Shown here piece after piece: positions 25,346 to 33,243 of a stretch of 64,000 nucleotides of DNA (its first letter is position 1; the number at the start of each line of letters is the position of its first letter). The notes beneath the pieces were generated by a model that was not told where the DNA came from, made no database searches, and was given only the letters and a program-made list of their open reading frames with translations. Location: NCBI GenBank assembly GCA_963709665.1, contig CAVPWU010000004.1:1-64000 (forward strand). Reading direction: 5' to 3'. The position numbers were made by a program, and so were the translations under genes. The stretch is from DASZIT01 sp963709665 (GTDB lineage: Bacteria; Actinomycetota; Acidimicrobiia; Acidimicrobiales; RAAP-2).

Positions 25346-26215
25346 CTAGAGGGTTTCAGCGATCGCCTTACGTAGTGACGTGGCAGAGATGTATCCCACG
25401 TAAGTTGCAGCGTGATAGACGAATTCCTCGAGCTCAGGCACCGTGATTCCGTTGTGCATGGCCATCGGCACGTGCTCGCCTAGAGCATCGAGGTTGCCGA
25501 GACCCATGATGAGACCGAGTGTCACAACGCTACGAGTCTTGGGATCCAGCACCTCGGTGCGAGTCCAGAGGTCGTAGTAGATGTTCTCGAGAATCATGAG
25601 GTCGAGCTCGGCGGCGAACACTCCTGGCACATCTCCGTCTCCGACGCGGAGCAACGGCGAATGGGGCTGCATGCGCGAGAGCATTTCCAGCGCTTTCGCG
25701 CGTTTTTCGCTTCCTGTGAGTTCGCGGCGTTCTGAATCGACCGGAGGCGACGGTTCCTTGAGCAGTTCATGGCTGAGGAGCGCATCGACGATCGCATTCA
25801 TCGCACGGCCCGCAGCGGGGTAGCCAACGTAGGCGGCGGCGTGAACGATGATGGCCTCGAGCTCTGCCACGCTCGCGCCGTTGTAGATGGCGCCTGGCGC
25901 GTGGTAGTCGAGTTCGAACTCGTTACCGAGATTTCCGACGCCGATCATCAGGCTGACGGTGAACAGGCTACGAATCCGGCTATCGATGATGTGCGTGCGC
26001 CCCCACATATCGCAATAGGCGTTTTCCATCATCATGGACATCATGTCCGGGGCAAAGCCCATCAGGGCCGTGTCGCGCGGTGATGGCTCCCCCTCGGTCA
26101 TGGTCTTTATGACGAGGGGCAACATCCGTTGGATGTTCTCGATGCCGATTGCCTGCTTCTCGCTTCCGCGCCGCTCGCGGCGCTCCAATTCTGCGAGTTG
26201 TTGCTCATTGGTCAT
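25346..26215 (-). CDS. tandem CMD-domain protein
   Basis: Protein of 289 residues with two carboxymuconolactone-decarboxylase-like domains, about residues 35-150 and 165-289. Both repeat the same plan: ENAYCDMWGRTHIIDSRIRS / ENIYYDLWTRTEVLDPKTRS, then LGVGNLGNEF / GLGNLDALGE, then HAAAYVGYPA / HAATYVGYIS. No CxxC. Last gene of the module 2 minus-strand operon. Function unknown; possibly a lactone isomerase or decarboxylase. Confidence 0.8.
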   Translation of the reverse strand: MTNEQQLAELERRERRGSEKQAIGIENIQRMLPLVIKTMTEGEPSPRDTALMGFAPDMMSMMMENAYCDMWGRTHIIDSRIRSLFTVSLMIGVGNLGNEFELDYHAPGAIYNGASVAELEAIIVHAAAYVGYPAAGRAMNAIVDALLSHELLKEPSPPVDSERRELTGSEKRAKALEMLSRMQPHSPLLRVGDGDVPGVFAAELDLMILENIYYDLWTRTEVLDPKTRSVVTLGLIMGLGNLDALGEHVPMAMHNGITVPELEEFVYHAATYVGYISATSLRKAIAETL

Positions 26216-26264
26216 GATGAGACCTCTCGTCTAGCTAGCTGCGATGCCGTCGTCTCGAAGTTCG

Positions 26265-27182
26265 CTACGTGGTCGGGTTGGCCTCGTCTTGCGGAGTGAC
26301 GGCAAGACGGCTGGTGGGCGTGAGTCGGAGGGATCTCGGGCGGGGCAATCCGAGCGCCCGGGTGGTGACCCAGGCCATGAATCGCCCGGGAAGGAATTTG
26401 CCGCCGTAGAGCATGGCCTTGGCGTCGAGCCCTACTGCGTGGCGTTCGAAGGGCTTGTGTTCGTCGAGTGCTCGTTCGACCGATGGGGCAAAGGAGTCAG
26501 GCGACGGTGCGAGGCGCAGGACCAGGTCCTGTTTCGATTCCAGCTGCTCGTGGAGCAGGGCGTAGGGACCTTCGGGGTCTTTCCAGTTGTGGGTCTGTTC
26601 GAGGATGTCGGTCTTGAAAGTGCCGGTCACGAGCACGGTGACGCCGAGGCCGAAGGGCGCGATCTCGCCGGCGAGGGATTCGGACCACCGCTCGAGGGCA
26701 CCCTTGGAAGCGCCGTAGGCGCTGATACCCGGCATGCCTCGCAGGCCGCTCTCGCTGGACACGACCACAATTCGACCTTGTCCTGCGGCGCGCATCGCGG
26801 GAAGCAGCTCTCGGGTGAGGCGGATGGGGCCCATGAAGTTCGTCGCCAGCATCGCCTCCATGACCTTCAGCGGCATCTCCTCTACGCAGCCGACCCCAGC
26901 AATGCCGGCGTTGTGCACGACGCCGTCGGGAGCCCCGATGGCGTCGAGGATCAAGGAGCCGGCTTTCTCGATCGATGATGGGTCGAGGAGGTCGAGCGAC
27001 ACGCCGATGAGCCGTTCGGGGTCGTAGTCGTTGCCGAGGACCTCGCGAGCCTTCGCCAGGCCTGCGTCGACGGTTCTCATGGCGGCCACCACGGTCCACC
27101 CACGGCGGTGCAGGTGGGCGACCGTCGCCAGCCCGAGGCCGCGCGAGGCGCCAGTGACAACGACGCTGCGTGATTCAGTCAT
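26265..27182 (-). CDS. SDR family oxidoreductase, extended C-terminus
   Basis: Protein of 305 residues. VTGASRGLGLATVAHL (cofactor), VHNAGIAGVG, SSESGLRGMPG and YGASKGALERWSE (Y/K pair). The longer tail after residue 240 resembles SDRs acting on hydrophobic alcohols. Overlaps the AveC-like gene by 8 bp. A 25-codon relic of a second copy lies at 25243. Confidence 0.86.
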   Translation of the reverse strand: MTESRSVVVTGASRGLGLATVAHLHRRGWTVVAAMRTVDAGLAKAREVLGNDYDPERLIGVSLDLLDPSSIEKAGSLILDAIGAPDGVVHNAGIAGVGCVEEMPLKVMEAMLATNFMGPIRLTRELLPAMRAAGQGRIVVVSSESGLRGMPGISAYGASKGALERWSESLAGEIAPFGLGVTVLVTGTFKTDILEQTHNWKDPEGPYALLHEQLESKQDLVLRLAPSPDSFAPSVERALDEHKPFERHAVGLDAKAMLYGGKFLPGRFMAWVTTRALGLPRPRSLRLTPTSRLAVTPQDEANPTT

Positions 27183-28344
27183 GGTCTTCCTTGCATCGGC
27201 CGCCGTTGGGCGGCGGTGTCAGGTGGGGACGGCCGTCGGGTTGCAGACTCGGCCATCCCGACCAGATCCCCGCGAAGTAGGGACCTGGCTGGCCAGCCTG
27301 CTCATAGAAGCCGTTGGGGTCGTAGACCTTCGCTTCGGGATAGGGATAGGGGCAGGCCACCGACGTGGCCAACTTCGTTCCTCGAACGATCGCGAACCCG
27401 CTGATGTAGATGAGGTTGGCGACGTTGATGACGACGAACATCACTGCGAACGTGGCGAGAGCGGGGTGCCGGTCAAATCCGCGGATCTTCTGGGCGAGCT
27501 TCTCCGCTTGGGACCGGCCAGTGTCGTCCCGGTACAGCAGCACGCCCGCCGAAATCATGACGAGACAGATCGTGCTCGATTCCCAGATCAGCGGAAACTG
27601 GTTGGGTGTCCCCGCAAACACCGAACCCCAGGGGATCACCTGGGAGTAGATGTACATCTGGGTGCGCACGAGGAACATCTCGAGCATCGCGTCGATCAAG
27701 AAGCCAACAACGAGGATGATCCCGGCCAGGCTCAGCAACGGGTGCCGCCACACAAACGAGGTAACCGTCGAACGGGCCTGGATGCGCCGGAGGATGTTGT
27801 TCGCGATGAGGTAGGGACCGACGAAGAAGAACGCGTAGCCGACCGACAGGAACGGCTCGATCGTGGGCGATAGCGAGAATAGCGGCCAGGTCTCGGGCCA
27901 GTGCCAGAGTTGCGGGTTGTACACCGCGTAGGGGGCCCAGTTCCCGATGGGGTCCTGAAACGACAGGAGCGTCACGACGATCACCATCATCAACGTCGGG
28001 TTGCGAGGTGATCGACGCCAGGCCACCACGACCGCGACGAACAATCCTGCTGCGAACACCAGCGTGCCGATCTGAAGTACCGCGAGCCAGTGCTCAAACC
28101 CGAACAACGGCTTGACCGGCCGGGGGGCGCCCCGAACGTTGGGGTTGGCAATGCGTTCAGCGACGGCACCACGGCGAGCGTTGACGGCGACGAAGACCAT
28201 GAAGGCAACCAAGAGCGACCACAGCGCGATGGTCGCCCTGGGGTTGGTCGTTACCGCCGCTTCCTCCGGCGTGAGGTTGCTGAGCGGACCAGGGCGCGAA
28301 GCGGTTGTGCTCAACGTCGTGTGGCCGTCACGTCTTCGTCGCAT
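27175..28344 (-). CDS. AveC-like (spirocyclase family) membrane protein
   Basis: Protein of 389 residues with about seven membrane segments, such as ATIALWSLLVAFMVFVAVNA, LMMVIVVTLLSFQDPIGNWA, LSLAGIILVVGFLIDAMLE and TFAVMFVVINVANLIYISGF. The NWAPYAVYNPQLWHWPETWP loop and CPYPYPEAKVYDPNGFYEQAG tail fit actinobacterial AveC-like proteins. AveC acts in avermectin spiroketal formation; homologues outside that pathway have unknown roles. Sits between a P450 and an SDR gene, so membrane-linked processing of a lipophilic intermediate is plausible. Confidence 0.7.
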   Translation of the reverse strand: MRRRRDGHTTLSTTASRPGPLSNLTPEEAAVTTNPRATIALWSLLVAFMVFVAVNARRGAVAERIANPNVRGAPRPVKPLFGFEHWLAVLQIGTLVFAAGLFVAVVVAWRRSPRNPTLMMVIVVTLLSFQDPIGNWAPYAVYNPQLWHWPETWPLFSLSPTIEPFLSVGYAFFFVGPYLIANNILRRIQARSTVTSFVWRHPLLSLAGIILVVGFLIDAMLEMFLVRTQMYIYSQVIPWGSVFAGTPNQFPLIWESSTICLVMISAGVLLYRDDTGRSQAEKLAQKIRGFDRHPALATFAVMFVVINVANLIYISGFAIVRGTKLATSVACPYPYPEAKVYDPNGFYEQAGQPGPYFAGIWSGWPSLQPDGRPHLTPPPNGGRCKEDHD

Positions 28345-28372
28345 TGGCGCCGACAGAACCGACGAGGTGCAC

Positions 28373-29623
28373 TCAGTTGTCCCAGAGAAGGTTCAAGCGA
28401 GACACTCCGGCGATGATCCCGCCGTGATAGACGGGCGGCTGATCAGGATCGAGCCGGAACGTGGGCAAGCGGCGCAACATGACGTCGTAGATCGTGTCCA
28501 GCTCGAGCCGGGCAAGGTGCGCACCGAGGCAGAAGTGCGGACCGATGGCCAGGGCCAGGTGCTGTGGCCCTTCCCGGTGGCGATCGAAGACCTCGGGCTG
28601 GGTGAACACGGAGCGGTCATACCCCGCGGCGGGCGTGAACAATTGCACGATGTCTCTCTGCTTGAACGAGACGCCGTAGAAGTCGAAGTCGTGCTTGAGG
28701 ACCCGCATCGGCCCAACGAACGCATAGGCGCGCAGCAGCTCCCTCGACGCGGCGGCGATCGCCTCGGGGTCGCCGCGAAGCTCATCCTGCAGGTCGGGGC
28801 TCGCCGCGAGGTGGCGGACGCCGAAGCCCATCGAGTTCACGACGGTGTCCAGCCCGGCGATGAACATGATCGCGCAGTAGCTCTCCATGATCTCAAAGGT
28901 CATGGGCTCACCGTCGATGTCAGCGGCCCAAAGCAAGCTGATCATGTCGTCCCTGGGGTTGTCTCGTCGGTCAAGAACCGTGTCTTGCATGACATCCGCG
29001 ATCCCTCGCAGCATGCTCATCGCGACCATCGGGTCGGGACTCGTCGAAGAGAGTTGCTTCTTGGCGAGTTCCCGGTATTCCCGCTCGCGCTCCAGAGGCA
29101 GACCGAACATCTTCAAGAAGATCTCGACCGGGTAGAGATCGGCGACCTCGTGCATGAACTCGCAACGTCCGTTGCCGGCGATGTCCCCGATGAGTCGTTC
29201 CGCGAGGTCACGAATCTGCGTTTCGAGTCGCTTGACGGCCTTCGGCGTGAAGGTCGACACCAGCGGGGCGCGGAGCTTGGACTGAAGTGGAGGGTCGACG
29301 CAGATCGGGATCGGGGCGGGTACGCGCTGCTCCGGGGGGAGCGCAGCCATCATCTCCTCGTACTCCTCCGGGGTGAAGTGCTCGCTCGAGAACACCTCCC
29401 AGTTCCGGAAGGCGTCGAGCTGCGCCTGATACGGCAACACGACCCAGTGGCCACCGTTGCGTGGCGTCCAGAAGATGCTCGGCGCGTTCTCGATTAGGTC
29501 CAGAACACGCATGTGGGGGTTCTCGACATAGGCAGGATCGGCGTTGAAGTCGAAGTCGTACACCAACGACTCAGGGACGTGTGCAGGGGTATCGATGCTC
29601 GGGCTCAGTCCGACGGCGTTCAA
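28373..29623 (-). CDS. cytochrome P450
   Basis: Protein of 416 residues. I-helix MFIAGLDTVVNSMGF, K-helix SRELLRAYAF, heme segment LAIGPHFCLGAHLARLE with the Cys ligand. The TTG start at 29623 overlaps the stop of the upstream small gene (TTGA). Different subgroup from the two P450s at 11481 and 49114 (AGLDT rather than AG-ETT). Probable hydroxylase for a terpenoid-like substrate, given the epoxide hydrolase next door. Confidence 0.88.
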   Translation of the reverse strand: MNAVGLSPSIDTPAHVPESLVYDFDFNADPAYVENPHMRVLDLIENAPSIFWTPRNGGHWVVLPYQAQLDAFRNWEVFSSEHFTPEEYEEMMAALPPEQRVPAPIPICVDPPLQSKLRAPLVSTFTPKAVKRLETQIRDLAERLIGDIAGNGRCEFMHEVADLYPVEIFLKMFGLPLEREREYRELAKKQLSSTSPDPMVAMSMLRGIADVMQDTVLDRRDNPRDDMISLLWAADIDGEPMTFEIMESYCAIMFIAGLDTVVNSMGFGVRHLAASPDLQDELRGDPEAIAAASRELLRAYAFVGPMRVLKHDFDFYGVSFKQRDIVQLFTPAAGYDRSVFTQPEVFDRHREGPQHLALAIGPHFCLGAHLARLELDTIYDVMLRRLPTFRLDPDQPPVYHGGIIAGVSRLNLLWDN

Positions 29624-29956
29624 GGTCTCCTCGTTTCGGCTAGGTGGGCAATACGGGATCCTTTGGCGGCGAACAACGCGGCAGGATCATCCAGTTCGGC
29701 CGCCACGATTGCGTGCCCGTTCACGTCGGGCCCGAGCAGCTCGGGGACAAGGTCATTGCAGCGGCCCCCGTCGCCGCAGGTTCGCGCGGAGGAAGGCGAC
29801 CGCTTGATCCCATGTGATCGCCGTCTGCTGAGAGTCGAAGGTTTCCAGGAGGACTTCGTCATCCAAGAAGGCGTGGTCGTCGACCTCGACGCGCCTGACC
29901 CCACCTGCGCGATCCGGGCGCATCGGCTCCCCGACGCCGGCGTCCTCACTGCTCAT
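29620..29956 (-). pseudogene. small gene between epoxide hydrolase and P450, apparently frameshifted
   Basis: ATG 29956 overlaps the stop of the epoxide hydrolase gene and opens a frame with VEVDDHAFLDDEVLLETFDS, ITWDQAVAFLRANLR, then stops at 29753. A second frame picks up at about 29790 (CNDLVPELLGPDVNGHAIVA) and ends at 29620, overlapping the P450 start. Joined, they would make a protein of about 110 residues that is coupled at both ends, so one frameshift near 29760-29790 is likely. It could be a real mutation or a sequencing error. Family unknown; a role beside the P450 is inferred. Confidence 0.5.
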
Positions 29957-30371
29957 CGAGATGCCTCGGCTGCGGGACGAGCTCGGTGTAGTCCTCCCCG
30001 CCGAGCATTTTGCCAATCAGGCCGGTATCGAAGTAGTCGGTCCAGCGGCAGATCTTGCCGCCGTCGACGACAAAGGTTCCCATGACCGGCACGCCGTGGT
30101 GTCTGCCACCGAAGTCAGCGATCATGTCGACTCGCTCGGTGAGCACGACGTCGCCCGCTGCCGCGATGTTTCCCATTCGGTACTCGTAGGAGTCCGGGAA
30201 CATGGCGAACTGGCCCGCCAGATCAGCCAACACGGCGTCGGCCCCGGCCTTCGCGGGCATTCCGGTGTTCTGGTACACGACGTGATCGGCGAGGAAGCCG
30301 CGCACGGCCTCCGGATCCCGTTTGGCCATCGCGTCGCAGAAGTCACGCACCACGTCAATCGGATCAGCCAC
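29946..30371 (-). CDS. limonene-1,2-epoxide hydrolase-like protein
   Basis: Protein of 141 residues. All five residues of the LEH active site can be placed: Y33 and N35 (VVYQNTG), R80 and D82 (LTERVDMI) and D112 (CRWTDYFD). The small NTF2-like fold hydrolyses an epoxide to a diol without a covalent intermediate. First gene of the minus-strand module 2 operon, divergent from the TetR at 30441. Confidence 0.85.
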   Translation of the reverse strand: MADPIDVVRDFCDAMAKRDPEAVRGFLADHVVYQNTGMPAKAGADAVLADLAGQFAMFPDSYEYRMGNIAAAGDVVLTERVDMIADFGGRHHGVPVMGTFVVDGGKICRWTDYFDTGLIGKMLGGEDYTELVPQPRHLDEQ

Positions 30372-30391
30372 GAAGCCCTCCCTAAGCCCAA

Positions 30392-30420
30392 ACAGGCTGT
30401 ACTATCGACATTCGGCCTGT
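30392..30420. promoter_or_regulatory. candidate operator between LEH operon and TetR
   Basis: ACAGGC-N17-GCCTGT inverted repeat centred in the 69-bp divergent gap. The long spacer leaves room for a promoter core between the arms. Confidence 0.45.
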
Positions 30421-30440
30421 AGGTCGAGGATACTTGCAGC

Positions 30441-31082
30441 ATGGCAACGGGTCAAGAGTCTGATCGGCAGCCGCGGCCACTTGCATCGGCCGCAGTAGCC
30501 GAGCGCGCCGAGAGCACTCGCAAGGCGCTCGTCGTCGCCGCACGACGACTCTTCGTTGAGCGCGGTTACCACGGGACCAGCACCGAAGAGATCGTGGCCT
30601 TGGCCGGCGTGGGCACCCGAGGCGCGCTCTACCACCACTTCGCCGACAAGCGAGCCCTCTTCGTCGCCGTCTTCGAAGCGGTCGAAGAAGACCTCGTCGT
30701 GGCGGCCGGCGCCAGCATCGAAGACAAAGCGCCCCTCGAGATGCTCCGCGACGGACTTCTGGGGTTCCTCGACGCCTCGCTCACTCCCGAGGTGCAACGC
30801 ATCCTGCTCATCGACGGCCCGGCAGTGTTGGGCTGGCAGGAATGGCGAGCAATCGAGGCGCGGTACGGGCTAGGCGGAATCGAGGCGATGCTCGAGCTCG
30901 CCGTCGCCGAAGGCTCGTTGCCACCGCAGCCACTCCGGGTCCTAGCCCACCTCCTGCTCGCGACCGCCGACGAAGCCGCGATGTACATCTCCAACGCCGA
31001 GGACCCTGAAGCCGCCCGCGACGAGGCCGTCGACGCCCTGGACCGACTGCTTGGTGGGCTCAGCGACTCGCGCGAGCAGTAG
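30441..31082 (+). CDS. TetR/AcrR family transcriptional regulator
   Basis: Protein of 213 residues. HTH: RKALVVAARRLFVERGYHGT, then EEIVALAGVGTRGALYHHF. The C-terminal LLIDGPAVLGWQEWRAIE segment matches a common actinobacterial TetR subgroup. Divergent from and probably repressing the LEH-P450-AveC-SDR-CMD operon. Confidence 0.87.
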   Translation: MATGQESDRQPRPLASAAVAERAESTRKALVVAARRLFVERGYHGTSTEEIVALAGVGTRGALYHHFADKRALFVAVFEAVEEDLVVAAGASIEDKAPLEMLRDGLLGFLDASLTPEVQRILLIDGPAVLGWQEWRAIEARYGLGGIEAMLELAVAEGSLPPQPLRVLAHLLLATADEAAMYISNAEDPEAARDEAVDALDRLLGGLSDSREQ

Positions 31083-31128
31083 GGACCCGACACCGCATCA
31101 CCGGTCGTCGAATCGGCCCGGGTTTTAT

Positions 31129-31180
31129 GCAGATGATGTGATGAGAGCAGTAAAGCAGATGATGTGATGAGAGCAGTAAA
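31129..31180. repeat. 26-bp exact tandem duplication
   Basis: Two head-to-tail copies starting GCAGATGATGTGATGAGAGC and ending AGTAAA. It lies between the TetR gene and the type 1 terminus of the module. Probably a replication-slippage or recombination scar. Confidence 0.8.
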
Positions 31181-31211
31181 ATGGCCCAGAGCGGCTGGCA
31201 TGGACCACGCC

Positions 31212-31250
31212 GTGAGAACCACCGTGAGAACCAAACCGTTGGAATACCTG
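31212..31250 (+). repeat. type 1 arm-site repeat
   Basis: GTGAGAACC-ACC-GTGAGAACC followed by a diverged version of the downstream segment (AAACCGTTGGAATACCTGG). The 31181-31372 stretch has no gene. Confidence 0.55.
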
Positions 31251-31372
31251 GATAGTGACGGTTTCTTGTGGTCGAAGTCGGTCAGGTCGATCATCGGGAA
31301 AGCCCAGGTAAGGGGCTCTAAAGCGGCAGAATGGTCAACGCCGGTAGATCACGGGCAGGGGGGCTCTTAGCT

Positions 31373-31417
31373 CTACGGATCAGAAGGTTGGGGGTTCGAA
31401 TCCCTCCGAGCGCACCA
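31373..31417 (+). repeat. att copy 3: 3' part of tRNA-Arg(ACG), with CCA
   Basis: CTACGGATCAGAAGG to GAGCGCACCA. This copy retains the encoded CCA end. No 5' tRNA half upstream. It separates module 2 from module 3. Confidence 0.85.
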
Positions 31418-31461
31418 AAAGCCCAGGTCAGAGCGTTGCGTTGGTAGTTGCGCCAGCAATA

Positions 31462-31537
31462 GAGCCAACAACCCCGGTGACGCTCACCTGAATACCCTGG
31501 CTAGGGCCCATAAATTGAGCCAACAAAAAGCCAACAA
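31462..31537 (+). repeat. AGCCAAC repeats, left end of module 3
   Basis: GAGCCAACAA, GAGCCAACAA and AAGCCAACAA occur within 76 bp to the right of att copy 3. Related repeats occur at the other end of the module (43252-43273), just left of att copy 4. The stretch 31418-31623 has no gene. Confidence 0.55.
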
Positions 31538-31623
31538 CCGACTGTGACGCCGATGGATCACGTAGGACTCGCTGAGCCTTGATGGGACAGCATCGTTCTG
31601 ATTCACGATGACGAAACCCCGGT

Positions 31624-33000
31624 TCAGGGCTTTGTGGTCGAGCGACGAGGGCCAGCGACACGCCGTACATCATCAGCGGGAACATCGAGGCGGTGCGCTG
31701 CCATACCTGCGTCTCCGGCAGCCACGGCCACCCTTGCCCGGTCGATTCTACTTTCGACCAGATCCTTCGGTCCTTGGCGATCGGTTCCCTGGGGTGCCGA
31801 GTGCACGACTGGATTGTGACCGACCAGTCCGACGACGGCGAAGACAATGGTGACTACGGCCAGGAAGATCCAGCCTGTTGTGTAGCTCGTGTGCGGGACG
31901 AGGTGACCGAAGAGAATGGGAATGAAGAACCCTCCTACGGCCGCCAGTGTGAGCATCAATCCGGTGGCCGTCCCTACGTAGGCATGATCGATGTCACATA
32001 CCCGCGCCGGCACCGCTAACCACGCGGCGAATCCGAAGATTAGGAAGAATCCGATCCCGATGCCCAGGAACCAGAGCGCACCCGTCGGTACTGCCGGAAT
32101 GAGGGCCAGGAGGACGGCGACAACCAGCAGCGAACCCACGATGAAGGCTCGCAAGTTCCTACTCCGATCGGCCCAGTAGCCGCCCAGCAGACTGCCGGGT
32201 ATCCCGGCCAACAGAATGAGTGCGGACAGCAGCCCACCGGACGAGGCACTGAGATGACGGTCCTGCGTCGCATACCCGGCGAACAGTTGCGAGGTCGTGA
32301 AGTAGGCGCCGTACCCGCCGAGGAGGGCGACCCCGTAGATCCACAGGTCCCTGTTGGCCAGAGACGCTCGGAGGGCCGTGATCTCGAAACGCCCGCCAGT
32401 GAACGGTGCCATCCCCCTGGGAGTGACAAAGGTGGCCATGGTGATCATCACGACCAGGAGTTCGAAGACACCGGCCAGGACCAGCGACGTGTGCCACCCC
32501 ACCGCTCGCTGCACGTAGATCCACACGTAGAGGGCAACGGCTGCTCCGGCACTGAACGCCGCACCCCCGGTGATCCCGAGGGCCAGGGTGACTTCGTGCT
32601 CGCGGAACCAGACGACCACGGCCGCCATGCCCACAGCCACGAACACCGAGCCGCCAACGCCGCTGACGACGCGGAAGAGGGCCAGCTCGGGGTAGCTCCG
32701 GGACAGTCCGGACATCACTCCGGCCATGCCCTGGACGGCCAGGCCGAGGACGATGGTCCGCTTCATTCCGATCCGGGTGGCCAGCATGCCGCCTGGGATG
32801 TGGGAAAGGCCGTAGCCCACGATGTACAACGAGATCAGCAAACTCAGCGACCCGAGGCCGACGTGGAACTCCGCTCCGATGAGCGGGAACGCCGTCGCCA
32901 CGTCGAACCAGTTCAAGGTGAGCGCCATCACCCCCAGGCTGATGACCGCGAGCATCCCCCACCGGCTCGGTCCCTCGTCGTCGCCAGGGGCGGAGGCCAC
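31624..33000 (-). CDS. MFS transporter
   Basis: Protein of 458 residues from GTG 33000, chosen because AAGGGGA lies just upstream; ATG 32955 is an alternative. About 12 hydrophobic segments, beginning MLAVISLGVMALTLNWFDVA. The region after the second segment (LATRIGMKRTIVLG) matches the MFS motif A position in loose form. A long hydrophilic tail ends PRRSTTKP. Substrate unknown. Divergent from the LuxR regulator at 33244. Confidence 0.82.
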   Translation of the reverse strand: MASAPGDDEGPSRWGMLAVISLGVMALTLNWFDVATAFPLIGAEFHVGLGSLSLLISLYIVGYGLSHIPGGMLATRIGMKRTIVLGLAVQGMAGVMSGLSRSYPELALFRVVSGVGGSVFVAVGMAAVVVWFREHEVTLALGITGGAAFSAGAAVALYVWIYVQRAVGWHTSLVLAGVFELLVVMITMATFVTPRGMAPFTGGRFEITALRASLANRDLWIYGVALLGGYGAYFTTSQLFAGYATQDRHLSASSGGLLSALILLAGIPGSLLGGYWADRSRNLRAFIVGSLLVVAVLLALIPAVPTGALWFLGIGIGFFLIFGFAAWLAVPARVCDIDHAYVGTATGLMLTLAAVGGFFIPILFGHLVPHTSYTTGWIFLAVVTIVFAVVGLVGHNPVVHSAPQGTDRQGPKDLVESRIDRARVAVAAGDAGMAAHRLDVPADDVRRVAGPRRSTTKP

Positions 33001-33243
33001 AGTGATCCCCTTGTCGGGAGTGCTACTCGAGGTGGACCAGGGCTGCCGTGACCTGGGCTCCAAGGGACCCGGATCGCCCTCCCAGCTAGCATACGCAGAT
33101 GATCCGTCGCGCCCCTGGACGAGGCGGCGACCTGCCGAATAGGCACGACACCAGGGCATCTTCCGTCGGCAGTAGCTGCAACGACTGCCTGTCGGGCTGT
33201 TGGTGGGCCTCGGGCCCCACGTCGACACGGTCCCGCTGATCCA

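Noticed and set aside
31129..31180. CRISPR array
   Set aside because: Two abutting repeats without spacers; no cas genes anywhere in the window.
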